A stretch of 64,000 nt of DNA from Adineta ricciae (lineage: Eukaryota; Rotifera; Eurotatoria; Adinetida; Adinetidae). The notes beneath the pieces are model-generated. The model saw only the letters and a program-made list of their open reading frames with translations, was not told where the DNA came from and did not search any database. Position numbers and translations under genes: made by a program. The stretch spans positions 41,720-105,719 of the forward strand of contig CAJNOJ010000195.1 of the NCBI GenBank assembly GCA_905250025.1, given 5' to 3'. Positions 25,946-38,960 of the stretch are shown in pieces (within the stretch, counting starts at the first letter, position 1; each line of letters starts with the position of its first letter).

Positions 25946-28900
25946 TTAACTTCCACTATCATCACCAGTTATGATGATTGATGGAGATCCAGATGCGATA
26001 CTATTATCTCGTCGAGTACCAGCCGTTGTTGATTGTTGATGTGAGAGTAATGAAGGTGTTGACTGATCACTACTATCTCCTTCCTTTTCTTCTGCTTCTT
26101 TTTGCTCGATATTTTCGGGAAGATGCACGGATGGATAATGATATTGCGGATGTTTACGAGGATAGGTTTGTAAGGAATTCTGATGACGTTGTTTATTTAC
26201 AGGCGAACGAGGTTGTTTGTGTGAATTAGTAGGAGATGTACTCGTTGCGGTTGTTTCATCGAACGTTTTCGGGCGCACTCGATGATGGTAACGTTTAGGT
26301 ATGGTTCGATGTAGATTATCTTCGGAAAAGTTTTTTTTATCATCTAATGTCGGATCGTGCATGAGAAATTCATTCACAATGCGATTGGTTTTCTCGTCGA
26401 TACTGTAATCTCGTGTTATCGGCATGGAATAAACCGGCGCACTATGTCCTAAGCCAGTCATGGCTGATTCGCGTACCATACTGAATTTAAGACGTGATTT
26501 AGTTACACATGTCGGAAAGATAGAATTAGTTGATGGAGGAGATTTGCTTTTCGTTGTCGATGAGGATTGGGTATCGAAGGAAACAGAATTGCGTTGTGAA
26601 CGAAAGGCATCGGTTTGACATTGCAGAGTGACAGGTGATGTTGTTGAAGATGGTGAACGTTGGAGAGTAACTCGAGTTTTGTCTACGTCAGTTGAATTCG
26701 GTGAAAGAAGATGACGAATTGGGCCTGAAGGAGAATGAACAACTGGCAGACCATCTGCACTTGATGATAAACGAGTATTCGGATTTGCGGTCAATTCATT
26801 AGTTGAGGAATCTATTAGAACGAAAGTAGATGAACAATTGAGAAGATGAATATGAATTTACTTTCAGTATTTGGTGGAACAGTTCTCGCGCCATCAGATC
26901 TCGTTCGGCGAAGATCTGGATGTCGTACTTGTAATGATGAAAATTTTTCAGTTGTTTCATTAATCTAATCGATAAACAGTCAATAAAGATATATTAAATG
27001 TTAATAGAAAACATTACTTGATGAACTGTTATTTGACGTTCATCATTGATCAAAGGTGGAAGACTAGCATTCGATGATGCGTGTTTTTTATCTTTTCCAA
27101 ATTCTCGTCGTTTCTTACTGGCGGTGCGAATAAACGACGAAGATGTGGAAAGTTTATTCGAATTATTATTATTGTGATTATGATGATTATTCAGTTGATT
27201 CATTGGATTGGAATTGAATGCAGCAGAGAGATTAATCGGACTTGGTTTCGAATGGTCAACAAATGGAATATTCGTTGATAAACTACGATTTTGCATCAGA
27301 GGAGCATTAGCTGAACCAGATTGAATGAGATTTGTTGATGTTTCTTGATAGGAATGTTGAAGACCAGCGTGAAGTAATTTCGGACTACGTCTGAAACAAA
27401 AATAAAAATAAAAACGTGACTTTTATAAAACGAAATCGTTATTACCGATTGGTGTTTAATTGATTTCCCTGTTGTTCTTGTTCTACTAAATCTTCATCTA
27501 AGTCTTTGATATCAACACTTCTTTGTTGTATACGTGAATCACCCAAATAGATAACACTTTCTCCTCCATCTGCTGACATCCAATCTAAACTGATGGTTCG
27601 ATTTTGACTGTTTTGACTTTCTAATGATTTGTAGCCGCTGTCATTTTGTTGTGGCGAGATTTGTGGTGATGATTGTTGTTGCTGTCGGCGAGTTGTTATG
27701 TATCGGCTGGTCGCATCGGGTAACGCGTTTTCATTTCCTGATGATTCAATTGAAGTGAACTGATCATTGTGTCCTCGACTACTTGTATCTGATTGCATAT
27801 CGAAATCGGTTTCTAAACTTCGTTCGAAACTCGAATTTTCACTCTTGGAATTGAAATTGTTCAGTAAAGTTGATAATTTCGTCACAGGATTTCGTAAGTT
27901 CTCATCATCTAGACCCATTGGATCGTGAAGCAATTGTTGTTCACGCCGAGCATTCGACTGATTAATACAACTACGTCGTTTTTCAAACGTACGTCGCAAT
28001 GCTTGCCGACGAACTTCCGGAGGTGGTAGTAGAAGATTGGACGAACTTTTTCTTCGATAATGATATTTTAATGGATTTTCATCGTTATTGATCAGAGGGT
28101 TATGATTACTGGAATTATGAATCGGCATAGCTCCTGCTGAATCGATAGATGTTGACGTTAAGAGATCAGGTGAAAGATCTTCGGGTGATGTTCGATCGAG
28201 TTGTTGTTGTTCTTCGAGTTCATACGATTGTCGTAATCGCCAAAGATCTTGCGATGCTGTTCGAGCTACTTGATCATCATTATTGCTGAACTGTTGAACA
28301 AGAGTTTCTTTTCGACCGGTCTTACTTTGATATTCCTCCTGAAAAGCAAAGAATCAGTCGATTTTCGAATGAGACATCTTCGCGAATGCTTTTTACCATC
28401 TTGGTACTTTCACGTCGATTTTGAATTCGAGATAATTGAGCTGCTTGAACGAGTTCACTCATGTCCGGAATTTTAATAACGATAGGTGCTGGTGCAATCG
28501 ATGATGTCGATGGACGGCGTTCATCAGCACATTCATAAGATTTCGTTCGACGATTAACTACATCTGAACGATTCACACCAGGTCGTAGAAGGTGGACAGC
28601 ATCGAAGCTACGAGATTGTTTATCATTTGCTGGGCTACTTGTCGTAGAATGATGTTGTACTGGTGGCGATGAATATTCCAATGATCGAGAATGCTCATGT
28701 TCACGTTGTACAACACTTGAACGAACTGTCAATGGTTGATTTCCTATAACGGAAAATGTTCGAAGGCATTTTTCCTGTTGTTTCCTTTCGCTTACCGAAT
28801 GTGTCAAGTGTTGCAGTGAGATCTTTCTTTTCGATAATAAGTGCAATAGAATTCTTGCGACTTGCTGTTGGCGTAGGTGGTGATAAATGTTGAGAGCTTG

Positions 28901-30192
28901 TTGGCGTGTTCGATACCGGATTTCCCATAACGGACAAACTTGATCCACGTGGTGTATAATATATATCTGGTTGTGTGGATGCTAGAGATGTTGGTGACGA
29001 GGGTTGTTGTTGTTGTTGCTGAGAACGATAAGCAAGATTAACGTCAAAACTGCTTTGTCGATATGGTGATAAGGAAGATGGTGATGGACGAGTATCCGCA
29101 TTTAGCGAATGACCTTTTTCAAGACGTGGTGTGTCAGATTTTCTGTGTGCTAATAAAGCAAGTGTCGTGCTCGAATTTTGTCGAACGTAACAGCGTGGAT
29201 CAACTTGTAAATAAGCTTGTTCCTCATCATTAGCAACATTTCGACGAGACGAACTAAACCAGACGAAAACTTGCGTATTTTCTTCGTATTTGTCAATACT
29301 TACGAATCATGCGACTTGACACCTAAAATTCAAAAACAAAATCAAAGAAAAGTTTATGAATAAGATAAATTAGGCATTGGCCTTCTCTTTCTCTCTCTGT
29401 CGTGAACGGAAAATTGTAATTCTTATTCAAATTCCATTGCCGAGAAAGGCTGACATCCGTACGCAAGTATACGTGATTAATTTCTTAAAGTGCGTTATTT
29501 CCACGTACTCAGATGTTCTCGACTACTGTGATAAGATTGATTATGCGCAGTTTGACCACCTGGCAGATGATAATCAGACAGAATCGGTTTTGAACGTGGT
29601 ATTTGCCATTGTTCCCTATATGAGACTATGAGTGAGTGAATCAATATGAATTTTATATACTCTTGTAACAGATATCGATCGAGTGGATTCGATCGGCGTG
29701 GTTCCAGTGGTGACGATTCGCGAATTCCTTTTGCATAAAATCGATTTGGATCGGTGAACGAGGCTTGATTTAACGCTTCGTACAAAAGTTTCATTTGCTC
29801 GGCTTCCCTGCAAATCAAATCATTCGTTAATGAACCAATAGAATGAAACTGAAATTTTCACCTCAAATTTCTTCGATTTAAACAATATTTGCATAATAGT
29901 AGAATCGAAAAAACGATGAGAAGACCACCGACAATTCCCGAAATGAGCACGATGAACGCCAGACTTCTTTGATTCAACGGCGAACGTACACTCTAAATAG
30001 AAATACTTTCATATAAAACATGACTTTCAACCTTTGCCGCAGGCAACAAAGATGATCATTCTTCTACATCAAACTAAATATTCATGTCATCTGTCGACAA
30101 AGAGCATAGTTGAGAAGAAAGAAAAGAAAACTAATTAATACGAGTATATTCCAATTCATTTTCGATCAATCCATCTTCATATTTACCATCAT
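25946..30192 (-). CDS. Single-pass membrane protein with a very long disordered Ser-rich tail (unrecognised)
   Basis: Spliced exons give roughly 1,200 aa. An N-terminal exon ending at 29992 encodes SVRSPLNQR, then a clear transmembrane helix (LAFIVLISGIVGGLLIVFSI) and a basic stop-transfer KYCLNRRNLR. The next exon gives EAEQMKLLYEALNQASFTDP. The rest is Ser/Thr/Gln/Asn-rich, with short tracts such as QQQQQQPSSPTSL, and ends IIITGDDSGS at 25946. There is no folded domain that I recognise. Arg-x-x-Ser and Ser-Pro sites are frequent, suggesting a phosphorylated cytosolic tail. A possible first exon is only ATGATG at 30187-30192 followed by gtaaat, which keeps frame. If that is wrong, a signal peptide or ectodomain may lie farther right. 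Gene existence is secure, the N-terminus is not. Confidence 0.65.
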
Positions 30193-33100
30193 TTTTACAC
30201 AGCAATATCTTGGTTAATATCATATTGATAAATATTGCCCGGCATTATCCTCGGATTGTTCTTCGAAACGAATTTCTTCATCTGAAATTGAAATAAATTC
30301 ACCTTTGAAGACTCAATATAAATACATCGAAAGAAATTCGACATCACTTCAGAATAACATCATCAGAAAAAAGAACTAGTCACTTTGTTTCTGTCTGCTA
30401 CTTTTTATATATTCTATTGTATACCTCGAAGTGGGAGTAACAGCAATGCGTTTTCCTTTTTCTACTCTTTCGTCTGCGCTTGCAACAAATGTGAATAACA
30501 AGAGACCACAGGTTGAAAAACGTTCATAAAGGGCAAAGATAACTGTCAGCACTTATCAAATCTTGATCACGTTCTTAGTAGTTTTCGATTGTATGTATGA
30601 AAACGTTCGATGTTCATTTCGTGTATCGAGGTTCTCACGCAATGTTGACGTTCAACGATCTATTATTATAATTATGCGTAAGACACAATTATAATTCCTT
30701 ACAAGACAAAGACGACTGCTGTGTAATTACAATGCTTAATAGAAAAGAAAAAACAAAAACCGTTCTCTAACGATAAATGAGAAGAGAAGAGAAGAGAAGA
30801 GAGAGAGGAAAGGGAAAATGAACAACAACAAGAACAACAGCAATAGCTACAGCAACAAAAGACCTAATGTTGATTACACTCTCGTGAGATTCGTTTTCTA
30901 ATCAATGAACAAATAATCAAGAGAAAGCAAAAGTGGATAAATATATGTTAATGAAAACAACAACAGACCGATGTTGGACTTTTCATTAAAATCGTTTTGT
31001 TCGTTTTTATGCGTTAATGAAGATTATTCAGCTTGCACAAGCATGAAGACCGGCATAGACATATTGTTTTTGCAAATTTGTCCGCAAGAATACTAATCGA
31101 GACTGAGTGAACGAGTGGGTGAACGACTAGATGACGTATTTGGATGCAAAAGAAAGTAGCTGACTGAGTGAACGCGCAAGTGAGTGAGTGTCTGTGTCTT
31201 TTCACTCATACTGCCATCATTGTTGACGTCGTCGGTTTCCTATCATGGAAGAAGAATAGCAATGTACTACTATATGCAAAAATTTCATCGAAGATGAAAC
31301 AAAAATGTGCGAAAGCTTATATAGAAGAAAGAAAAAAGACTCTTCTGTCTCCCCCTTACTCAATCTTCTTTAATTACAAATATATGTCATGTATATTTTA
31401 TGATCCCGTATGCGTGACTTCTAATCAACAAGCATCTTAATCAATTTTTTCACAAACGGTTCTCTCTCTCTGTGTGTCTCACTTCCTCCTTCTTCTTACA
31501 CTTTAATCGATAAATGTTCGAAAATAAAAAACAGAATAGACTTACAATAATACGCAGTAAAAACACTTCAATTTTGCATGAATACTTAGCGAAACATAAG
31601 TGTTATGCGGTAATTACAACATGGGTTATCCTTTGTCATTTTCTTCGAAAACAGGAAATTGCTTTTAAGACTATTTAAAAGGAAAGTTTCAACTCGAGCA
31701 GATTCAACTAAGTAAAAGAAGTTATGTTTGCGCTACTGGTACCTTAAACTAGTCGCATAGTCTTCAGTGGGACCTTCTCATGATTATTTTCAAACAATCA
31801 AGTAGAACATTGATATATATGAGAATACGCGATAGAAAAACAATTTCTGGATGTCAAAAAGAAATAAAGTGAATGTCTGAAAAGTCACGTCTAGCTATTA
31901 TCAATCAACAATAACACAAAAAAAAGACTTTAGAACATAACAAAAGCAATGTACTTTACTATTAATGGAAATATTTACAAAACCGTAATTAATCATTCGT
32001 TATAACCGATTGAAATCTGATTACATAATGGCACACCCCCTGGCTTTTGAGTAAAAACCTGAAATTCAACACAATGACTATCGGATCTATAAGTACATAC
32101 CGTTCGGCGGGCTTCTGTGAAAGCCTCGTGAGTTAGTTACTTTTTCATTTAATTAATTATAGCACATACCCTTTTTCTCTTCTTTCAGATATGTTATTTA
32201 GCTTTATGTTTTTGAAGAAATGACTTTCCTTTTATGCCGACGAGGGTATATACAGAAATATTTCAATCGCAATTGCACTAATAATTGTGATTAGACAATG
32301 AAAAAAAAGAGGGAAAAAGAAAAGAGAAACAATAAAAGCAAACAATCAAATTAACAAATATATATTCTCCTTTTTTTGTTCTACTTCATAAATGGTAGAA
32401 AACATCACGTTTGTCTCGGTTTTTTCTCTCTCTCTCTCTCTTCATTTCCTCGATGAGCTTCTGTCAATGACAGTCGAAACAAAGTTGCAACACCGAAGAA
32501 CTTGATATATAAAAATAAAATTCTTTTATCAACATTTCACATCGCGTGTTTATCGCGTCGCAAATATTGGTTTGATCATCAGAGAAAAGAAACCTTGACA
32601 AAGTCACATCTGAATTTTTGAAAAACAAAGAAAACTAAATAACTTCCAACGGAAATTGCTTTGCTAATTTCTCTACTTTAATATGAATACATCTGAAACC
32701 AAACGTGCTTGAAGAAGATGGAGTTTTGTAAACAAAAAAAGAGTTCCACCGTGTATCGCATTTCGTTGCTTAACTTGAAGCAAAGAGCGAGGATTCAATT
32801 GAATGAAAATGCAGTTTTCTACTGAACAAAAGAAAAGCCATCATCTTTAGAATACAAATAGAACGTTTATTGCAAAGTCACGGACGGAAACTTCGTTCAA
32901 AGGATATCAAACGCTTCGTGAATCACACAGCAACGAGGTTCTTTTATATTTCTTCTTTGCCAAAGGAAACCTTTTGTGTGTTTGATTATGCATTTTCTTA
33001 GGTATCAAGAGGCGGACAAGAATTGATTAGTATGCGGGTGTCGTCAGTTATGGCAAAACTGCGAATATGTATACAACGTCATTCGAAGCAAACAGCACAG

Positions 33101-33954
33101 AATGCGAGTCTTGACGTCGACAGAAAGGAGATAATGTGTTCTCTTCTGTTCGGATGCTTCCTAATAAACAATCAAAAGAAAAAGAAGAAGGCAAACTTCT
33201 TGTACATTCCAATGAAGAGATGATTATTCATTTATCTGTCTTTCGTTCTTGTCCTTTTGCATTCTTCCATCTGTATATGGCTAAACGAGTTGCTGTGAAC
33301 AATAAATGTGGATATTCTCTCCTTCCTTTCTTTTCTACTCGATTGCTGTTTGTTTTTTTCTGCCGAGTAAATTGTACAAAGCTCTGATATCGAGGCAGGA
33401 AGGAAAAAAAACTCAATGTACTGTTTTTTGACCCATCGGTTGGGAGAAGAGTCGAATCGAACGGCAACTCAAGGGATTCTCTTCAATCGATTAGATTAAT
33501 CAACTAAAAAGTGAAAAGAAAAGCTATTACGAAGATTATTTATGTCACTTGGTAAGTCGAATTTCCTCCAGTTGGTAAATAAACATACTCTATTGAAAAA
33601 TACACAGACAAACATCATCCGACAGAGAGAATTTCTCTCCGATTTATTCATCGAGCTGAATAATTACTTGTAAATGATGTAACAACATTGCGAAAGATAA
33701 AAGATGAATACATGTGTTTGTCGATCATAGTCGAGCTAATGAACAAATAAATGAATACAGAAGCATCATCTCCTCTCCTAACCTTCATCTACTTCTGTGT
33801 ACATTGATTAGGTATCGAGAGTTATATGATCGATGAGAGATTCCGATTGCGAAGATTCTTTTTTTTTTGTTCTTTTTTCCTCGATTTTCTCTCCCTCTCT
33901 CAGTGTGCGTATCACAATCTCTTCGGCAGTATCTCGCAATGATGCATATGTATA
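30193..33954. other. Gene-poor 3.8-kb region with simple repeats
   Basis: No exon with family resemblance was found on either strand. There are purine tracts (agaag repeats near 30780-30815), a (tc)n run near 32426-32445 and T-rich tracts near 33860. The two genes at its sides point away from it, so it probably contains their promoters and long 5' regions. Given how compact the rest of the window is, its length suggests regulatory content. Confidence 0.45.
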
Positions 33955-36900
33955 ATGCACGTGCTGCGCAAACTTGCGAGTTGTTTGTCGCTCACGACTG
34001 GTGATAACGATGAGTTTATAAACTGTGAAGAAACTCCTTCATCAACATCGCAGACACTTTCTCTCGTTGAAGATCTTTCGACTCCAATCAATAAGATCGA
34101 TTCTACTTTAGAACGTGCAACTATTGACCAAACAACTGTAATGAGTGACAGGTAAGTGAAAAGACTAAGCAAATGCATGGAAAAGATTAAGAGATCATTC
34201 GACCCATCTGCTCTGTATCATCAAAGAAAATAGACGAAAGGTTATGTTTCAAATAAACGTTTTCTTTTCCCCTTCGTTTTTATTTCGATTTAATATTCCT
34301 CCACATCGTTCTCGAGAATATAAATGGGAATATTCTATTAGCTAGATGGCAATTTCTGAAAATCTATATTTACTTTGATATAGACGAATAAAAAATGCAT
34401 AATTGTCTGAAATGATTAATAATTACCGGCTCCAAATGTTTTCCTTTGTCTCGAGTGAATGGAAGACGTTCGTTTCACCGATCGGATGATCATTAAAATT
34501 GATCATATTCATTCCATTTCAAGAATCATACCGTGTTTTTCAATTTCTAGGTTTTTTGAAATATTTCTGTTCATGACTTACATCGATAAATAACGATGCA
34601 AAAGAATATCCTGAAGAACACTAAGTGTTCATTAAGAAGAGTTTCACTGAATTTGATTCACAGCAGAAAAATCGTCAATTATCATTAAGAGGAATGTTTT
34701 CTTCGCTTAACTCAAGCGAATCTAACGATTTGACAGATATAATCAGATCTATCAGCACATGGATAATATTCCTTTTTCATCTTGCATGCTATAGGCTTCG
34801 TTAATCCAAGCAATGATTCTGATACTGAAACTTGTACATTCTTGTGTACGAAGTCTGACTTGTTTTCACAGAATGAGAGCTATATTTGATCTTGCACGTA
34901 AATAGCCTGCCGAAAACAAATCCTTGGAGATTTCCTCGACTTCTTTCCTCATCTTAATTGTACATAGAACATTCAGTTCATATTCTTTTCCTCATTAACC
35001 GACTCCCACGAGTGTGGGTGCATATTTTTCTTTCTATCCACAAGTTAGACGATGGAATATGATGACAAAATCTGTCATCTCAAATTGTATGTGTGTGTGC
35101 ATTTCTTGTACGTACAGAGAGAAAAAAATATGCGCCGTAGACACATCGTATGAATATCCCTAACCTATCAGACATCAAGCACAGAAGATAGGAGTAGTCG
35201 AGAAAAAAGCAAAGCTAACATTTGAAGATGGCCAATCCTCATCAAAAGGCAGATCGGTGGTCGTCAGCGGAAAATACGTTGTTGAATGTTGTACAATCGA
35301 AAAATGATCGAGCATCTGCAAGTGACCTAAGTACAACGAATTCTAACAATAATTCATCTAATGATCAGTAAGTGAACTTTAATTATCTAATGAGAATCAT
35401 TTCAGTTGAATTGATCGAAGTAAACCGTTTTCTTTCTCTGTCTCTCGTCCTTTTTATCAGCATGATCATCGCGAGAAGCGATTTCTGTCTTTTCACCTTC
35501 AGCCTTCAGATCAAGTAACCTTGCAAATGTTTGTTTGTATTTTCTGTAAGAGAAGATCTCTGTTGCTTTTTATTCTATTGTACAAATTTCACGAGAGTAT
35601 TATTCTATATCGAGCAGTTGGATTCGTCGCCAACTCACCAAATAATTACTAACGATTTCTAAGAACAACATACATCGATGTACACCCCGTCTCATCATAT
35701 GTCAAATAAATAAGAATTCCTTCTCTCTAATACATCCCAACGAGCAAACCATCGTTGCTTAAGTGAAAGAAACAACAAGCTGATGATAAGAAGAGCAATA
35801 GAATAGGCAGACGAAGATTCCCCAACGATTCATTCTTCGATGATTTGTTTAGAAATTTAACGAATTCCAAAACGGAAGATAGTGAACATTTATCGTTACC
35901 CGAAGCGAGCTTACCACGTACTTCATCGGCAAGAACAACTCCGGCTTTAGCAGACAGCATGTCACAGCAAGTACTTCGTCTAGCTGAAAAAATCAATGAT
36001 CAATATTTGACGTGTAAAATATGTCTGGTATGTCAACTGAATATGAAAATCGCATCTCGATAGTCTTTGTTTTTTTAGGAACCATTCAAAGATCCGAAAT
36101 GTTTAACTTGTTTACATACATTTTGCGAACAGTGTATTGAAAATCATGTTTCTGCTCAAAGGTAAAGTCTTTTGTCGAGCAATTAGAAGTGATGAAACCA
36201 CTCAGAGATAGTTGATTTTGTCTAAGCGAAAAGCTCATCATTTGTTTAGAGATTAAACTTGAGTTGTTAACAACATTTCTGTTTTGGATAGGAATATACT
36301 GTTTACATACGTAAAGTGTTTACAGTAATCCATGCTGATCGGATAAATCAAAGAGAAACATGAAGAGTTTGAGTGTCTTCATAAGAAAATCTCGGTTGTT
36401 TTGTATAAACAAAAGTATTAGTGCTTTTTGTCAATTAGAGCAATCTCTTTAGATCATACAAATACACTGATTATCGTGAATTTGCGTGTCCAATATGTCG
36501 AAAGAAGACAGCGATTCCATCGGGTGGTGTTCACAAGTTACCCGACAATTTCTTAATCGCTGGTTTATCCGAAATGATCTCACAGAAGAATCCCAATGGA
36601 ACTGGATCGATCAAAGTACTAACAAATTGTGAAATTTGTAAAGCTGTTCACGATCGTGAACGCGAAGCCACATCACGCTGTCTGGAATGTCAGAAATTTC
36701 TCTGCCGACAATGTGTTCAAGCACATCAAACAATCACCGTTACACGTGATCATTCGATTTACGAATTGGAAATCGAAAAAGACATCCTATGCAAAGTAAG
36801 AATCCAATTTTGATTAACTTTCAAATAATGTTTTATCTTGAAAAGCATCATCCATCAGAATTCGTGCGATATTATTGTGAACAATGTGAAACGTGTATTT

Positions 36901-38279
36901 GTATTGCTTGTACTTATGTTGACCATCGTGATCACGATCTGGCAGATTTCCGAGCAGCAGCTGCGCATCACAAATCGTACATAAACGAATGTCTTGATGG
37001 ATGTAAGACGCGTATGGGCGAATTAGAGGCTTATTTAAATATTATTCGTCGATGTGATGCGAATATCGCGCAGATTGAAGCGAGTATTCATGCGTTGGCG
37101 AGCACATTTGAAAAATCCCTACGCATCAAAGAGCAAGAACTTGTTCAACAAATCTCGGAGTTATATGGCGAAGAAACAAACGAATTTATCAAGCGTCGAG
37201 AAGAATTGGATGAATACTTCGAACAAATTAAAAATACTTGTTCATTAACAGAACTTGTTGTCCACGGGAAAGACATTGAACTGTTATTAGTAAAGAAACA
37301 ATTGATGGAGAAGTTTCGTGAACTGGATGCCGTTGAACTGGACCCATTACCAGAGAATATTTGTATGAGATTGGATTTTCAACCGGGACAATTACATTTA
37401 GGAACGTTGAAGATCTGTGATGTGACACCAGAGGATGATGATGAACGCGAAGGTGAGATTGAAGAAGAAGAAGAAGAAGAAGAAGAGGAGGAGGAAGAAG
37501 AAGAGGAAGAAGATGAAGAAGTCGAAGAAAATGATGATAGAGAAGAGTTTGAAGGAAAACCAGAGAAGACAAAAGATGCCGATGCCGATACCACAGATCT
37601 CAATCCAGAATCTGCCAAAACCTTTGTTTCCATAGCGACTCAAACAGATGATGTCATAACGACAGCGCAAGCTGTACAGGTATAAACGAAATCTAACTTT
37701 GATTCGTGATCTACTTCATTGTATTGATTCATTTTGTAGACAGTAGAAGAAGTTTCAACGACGACGAATGAATTTAACTTTGACAGTAATGCTGTTCCAC
37801 GATCTTCATTACCAACAGAAGAAAATGGTTCACTTTCACCTACCGCTCTCGCCACGTCATCATCTGCACCTCCGACATCTTCAACTGAAGGTAATGGAAA
37901 TATCTACGAACAAAGTAATAAGTTATCGCGTCGCGTTCGTCGTCTTCTCAAACCAACATGCAGTGTTGCCGTTCTACCGAATACCGATGTAATTATTCTC
38001 GACTGTGAACAAAATCTCGCATCAATTCTCGATAAAAAAGGCAAATTTAAATATTGCTTCACATCAGAAATTCCCGCGACTGAACGAAAAGGCTTTGCTG
38101 TCGCTGGATTTTCCTCGACAGCAAACGTAAGTAATGCCCCAGCTGGTTCAAACCGTACAGTTCGAATCCCAACGCAACAAGGTGTTTTATGTATTAAATT
38201 GAAAGGTGAACGAGTTAGCGAATTACCATTTGGCTTCACTGTTCATGCTTTCAATTCAATCTCGGAAAGTGACAATTGA
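33955..38279 (+). CDS. TRIM-family E3 ubiquitin ligase (RING, two B-boxes, coiled coil) with alternative first exons
   Basis: The shared body starts at 35802. The RING reads CKICLEPFKDPKCLTCLHTF, then FCEQCIENHVS and ACPICRKKTAIPSGG, split by introns. B-box 1 is CEICKAVHDREREATSRCLE followed by C-x-x-C and H pairs. B-box 2 is LCKHHPSEFVRYYCEQCETC followed by YVDHRDHD. A long coiled coil follows, then an acidic glutamate run, then a Ser-rich segment and a C-terminal region ending at 38279 (HAFNSISESDN). There is no NHL, B30.2 or filamin domain I can recognise, unlike TRIM2/3. Two possible first coding exons, 33955-34151 (MHVLRKLASC...SDR) and 35228-35369 (MANPHQKADR...NDQ), both end in phase 2 and both fit the acceptor at 35801, so alternative promoters are likely. 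It should act as a ubiquitin ligase; the substrate is unknown. Confidence 0.85.
37461..37530 (+). repeat. (GAA/GAG)n microsatellite coding a glutamate run
   Basis: Imperfect GAA/GAG repeats inside the TRIM gene encode about 18 consecutive Glu residues, followed by further acidic sequence (DEEVEENDD). The length is likely variable between alleles or individuals. Confidence 0.9.
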
Positions 38280-38960
38280 GATTCCGTTTGGGAATATCCT
38301 TCGACTTGTTATCAAATTTTGTTACAGAACGGACGTTTGACGTATTTCTATATATGTGTAATCGGTTTTCAAGCAACTATTGGCTTTCTTCAATTGAAAT
38401 TATGACAGATGTTTGACTTAATGAATAAAATTATAAAGACGAAGATTGGCACATCGCTTCATGCGTTGAAAACACATTCCCCTTTCCTCTCGAACTTCTC
38501 TCTACTGGTCAGCTGAGAGAGACATACTTTACTAAAGCTTTATATTTCAGAAACTAAGAGAAGTTTTGAGAATTTTCTTTAATGACACGAGAAACAAATT
38601 CACGCGCCCGTTAAATAGCGTCTCTCGATTCAACGAAATCATGATCGTATAAAAATAGAACTTCTTTACTTAATTGCGAGTATACGTGCATACGAGAAAT
38701 ATATTCAAAGGATTTTTTAAAAATAAAAGTATTTGTACTATTCGTGTGACATCGCTAACCTACTTTCTCAAAATAAATCGTACACTATAACACTGTCGAA
38801 AGTTCTCAACATTCAGGTAATTTCTGTACTGGGGCGACTTAGAAATGTTTTTATATGTGAATATTATGACAATAATAAAGAAATGCTTCGAGTTGTTGCT
38901 CATTTATTTATACAAACAATAGTAAATATACCGAAAAATATACACGAATAAAACAAGCGA
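38280..38960. other. Convergent intergenic spacer
   Basis: Lies between the ends of the TRIM and DAG lipase genes. It is AT-rich with several aataaa-type signals on both strands. No coding or RNA feature could be supported. Confidence 0.45.

Noticed and set aside
30187-30300. 28-codon frame MKKFVSKNNPRIMPGNIYQY at about 30209-30292 as the N-terminus of the membrane protein
   Set aside because: It ends in a stop before any usable donor. It could at most be an upstream short frame.
30775-30820. agaag/agag purine repeat as a possible regulatory or telomere-like element
   Set aside because: Short and imperfect, unlike known telomeric repeats. Treated as simple sequence.
37228-37670. Leu/Ser/Phe/Lys-run frames opposite or beside the TRIM acidic tract
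   Set aside because: These are shadow frames of the GAA/GAG repeat that codes for glutamate in the real frame.
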